Of a DNA stretch of 6,110 nucleotides, positions 5,399-6,110 are shown piece after piece. Under the pieces are notes generated by a model that was not told the DNA's origin, searched no databases, and was given only the letters and a program-made list of their open reading frames with translations. Numbering within the stretch: the first letter of the stretch is position 1; every line of letters starts with the position of its first letter. Location: positions 1-6,110 of the forward strand of contig JBNKDD010000328.1 in assembly GCA_050288085.1 (NCBI GenBank), given 5' to 3'. Source of the DNA: JBNKDD01 sp050288085 (GTDB lineage: Bacteria; Chloroflexota; Anaerolineae; Aggregatilineales; UBA3940). A program made the position numbers and the translations under genes.

Positions 5399-6109
5399 TT
5401 AATCTTCGTCGACCGGGCGCGACTTGGGCCGGATGGAGTTGAAGAATTCTTCCATCGCTTCCTGGATGCCCTCACCGAGCAATAAGCTGCTGCTGGCAAT
5501 GATATAGCGGTAGCCGACCCGTTCCGATTGAGATTTGATGCGGCGGACTTCGTTCCGGTAGTCGTCCAGCACTTCGGACAGGGTGGTGTCGCCTGACCAC
5601 AGGTCGGATTTGTTAACCAGCAGCATGATGGTTTTTAGTTTCCGGGCAGCCTGTGGTTCCTCATCGATCATCTGCATGACGAAGTTCAGCGCGTCCTTGT
5701 GCTGGTAGACGTTGGTGTGGTCGATCATGAAGATGATACCGCGTGGCCTGGACTCGACGAACAGTTCGAGCCAGTCGGTTTCCCACATGGCATACTCGCC
5801 GCCGACATCACGCCGGGGTTTAAGTTTCATCCGATCTGCGCCGACCTGGGTGGCAAAAGCCGGGACGGCGTCACCACCGGCAGCAGTCGGGTCGGGGTCA
5901 AAGTCCAGGATAAAGGAGGTGTCTCGCTTCAGCCATTCGATCAGGGTGGTCTTACCGGTTTGCCGGTAGCCTAATACGATAAAGGGTAATCCCAGAATGC
6001 GGATAAAGGTGAAATCAACCGCATTCTCGACCGTGTCAGTAAGTCCCCGCGGGATAATGCTTGAGATGCCCTTTAAGATGGATTGCCAGACATTGTTGAC
6101 AGTTGTCAT
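5399..6109 (-). CDS. small Ras/Arf-like GTPase
   Basis: 236-residue P-loop GTPase, presumably a cytoplasmic molecular switch. Visible motifs: Walker A GYRQTGKT (47-54); G3 DVGGE (101-105), close to the Arf-family DVGGQ but with Glu at the position that normally holds the catalytic Gln; FMIDHTN (127-133); G4 NKSD (166-169), giving guanine specificity; and a G5-like ASS (205-207). The first 40 residues form an amphipathic, partly hydrophobic extension (VWQSILKGISSIIPRGL..VENAVDFTFIRIL) that could associate with a membrane or partner, as in Arf proteins; no clear transmembrane helix. The ATG is one base from the window edge, so a Shine-Dalgarno cannot be checked and a longer form is possible. 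It forms a tight unit with the following GAP1-like gene. It may belong to the GTPases of GAP1-centred systems or be a lone regulator of cell polarity or envelope processes. Confidence 0.85.
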   Translation of the reverse strand: MTTVNNVWQSILKGISSIIPRGLTDTVENAVDFTFIRILGLPFIVLGYRQTGKTTLIEWLKRDTSFILDFDPDPTAAGGDAVPAFATQVGADRMKLKPRRDVGGEYAMWETDWLELFVESRPRGIIFMIDHTNVYQHKDALNFVMQMIDEEPQAARKLKTIMLLVNKSDLWSGDTTLSEVLDDYRNEVRRIKSQSERVGYRYIIASSSLLLGEGIQEAMEEFFNSIRPKSRPVDED

Positions 6110-6110
6110 A

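Noticed and set aside
5111..5485. 124-codon plus-strand open frame
   Set aside because: It is antisense to the GAP1-like and GTPase genes, which have clear coding content; no start signal or recognisable domain.

Overview
The window looks like chromosomal DNA of a Chloroflexota bacterium (Anaerolineae-like). This rests on style, not on a marker gene: a lipoprotein with a Thr/Pro/Ser-rich linker followed by a large WD40-type beta-propeller, a BldN-like ECF sigma factor paired with a small one-helix membrane protein, a FabH with an extended C-terminus, and moderate GC content. Nothing mobile, no CRISPR array and no rRNA or tRNA gene was seen.

Layout. All five full-length genes are on the minus strand, so transcription runs from high to low coordinates. 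(1) 6109-4751: a small Ras/Arf-like GTPase followed 3 nt later by a protein that resembles bacterial GTPase-associated (GAP1-like) proteins. This is a tight two-gene unit that probably starts at or beyond the right edge. (2) 4681-2672: a secreted WD40 lipoprotein with its own candidate promoter and a strong hairpin that covers its ribosome binding site. (3) 2520-1406: an ECF sigma factor and a likely membrane anchored anti-sigma factor, with a candidate promoter in the 151-bp gap upstream. (4) 1309-176: beta-ketoacyl-ACP synthase III (FabH), preceded by a terminator-like hairpin and a very strong Shine-Dalgarno. (5) 1-175: the possible end of a convergent plus-strand gene and two adjacent perfect hairpins, probably a bidirectional terminator or a dispersed palindromic repeat.

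How it fits together. The sigma/anti-sigma pair is a signalling unit that probably responds to an envelope condition. The GTPase pair is a second regulatory unit. The WD40 lipoprotein would sit outside the membrane as a protein-interaction scaffold. FabH starts fatty acid chains and so supplies the membrane. No direct functional link between these units is proven by the sequence. The most suggestive shared signal is a 10-base string, GGGTATACTC on the minus strand, found at the candidate -10 sites of both the sigma and the WD40 genes. Another GTATAC lies just upstream of the sigma start.

The best candidates for something unusual are the GTPase/GAP1-like pair, where Glu replaces the usual catalytic Gln, and the hairpin leader of the WD40 gene.
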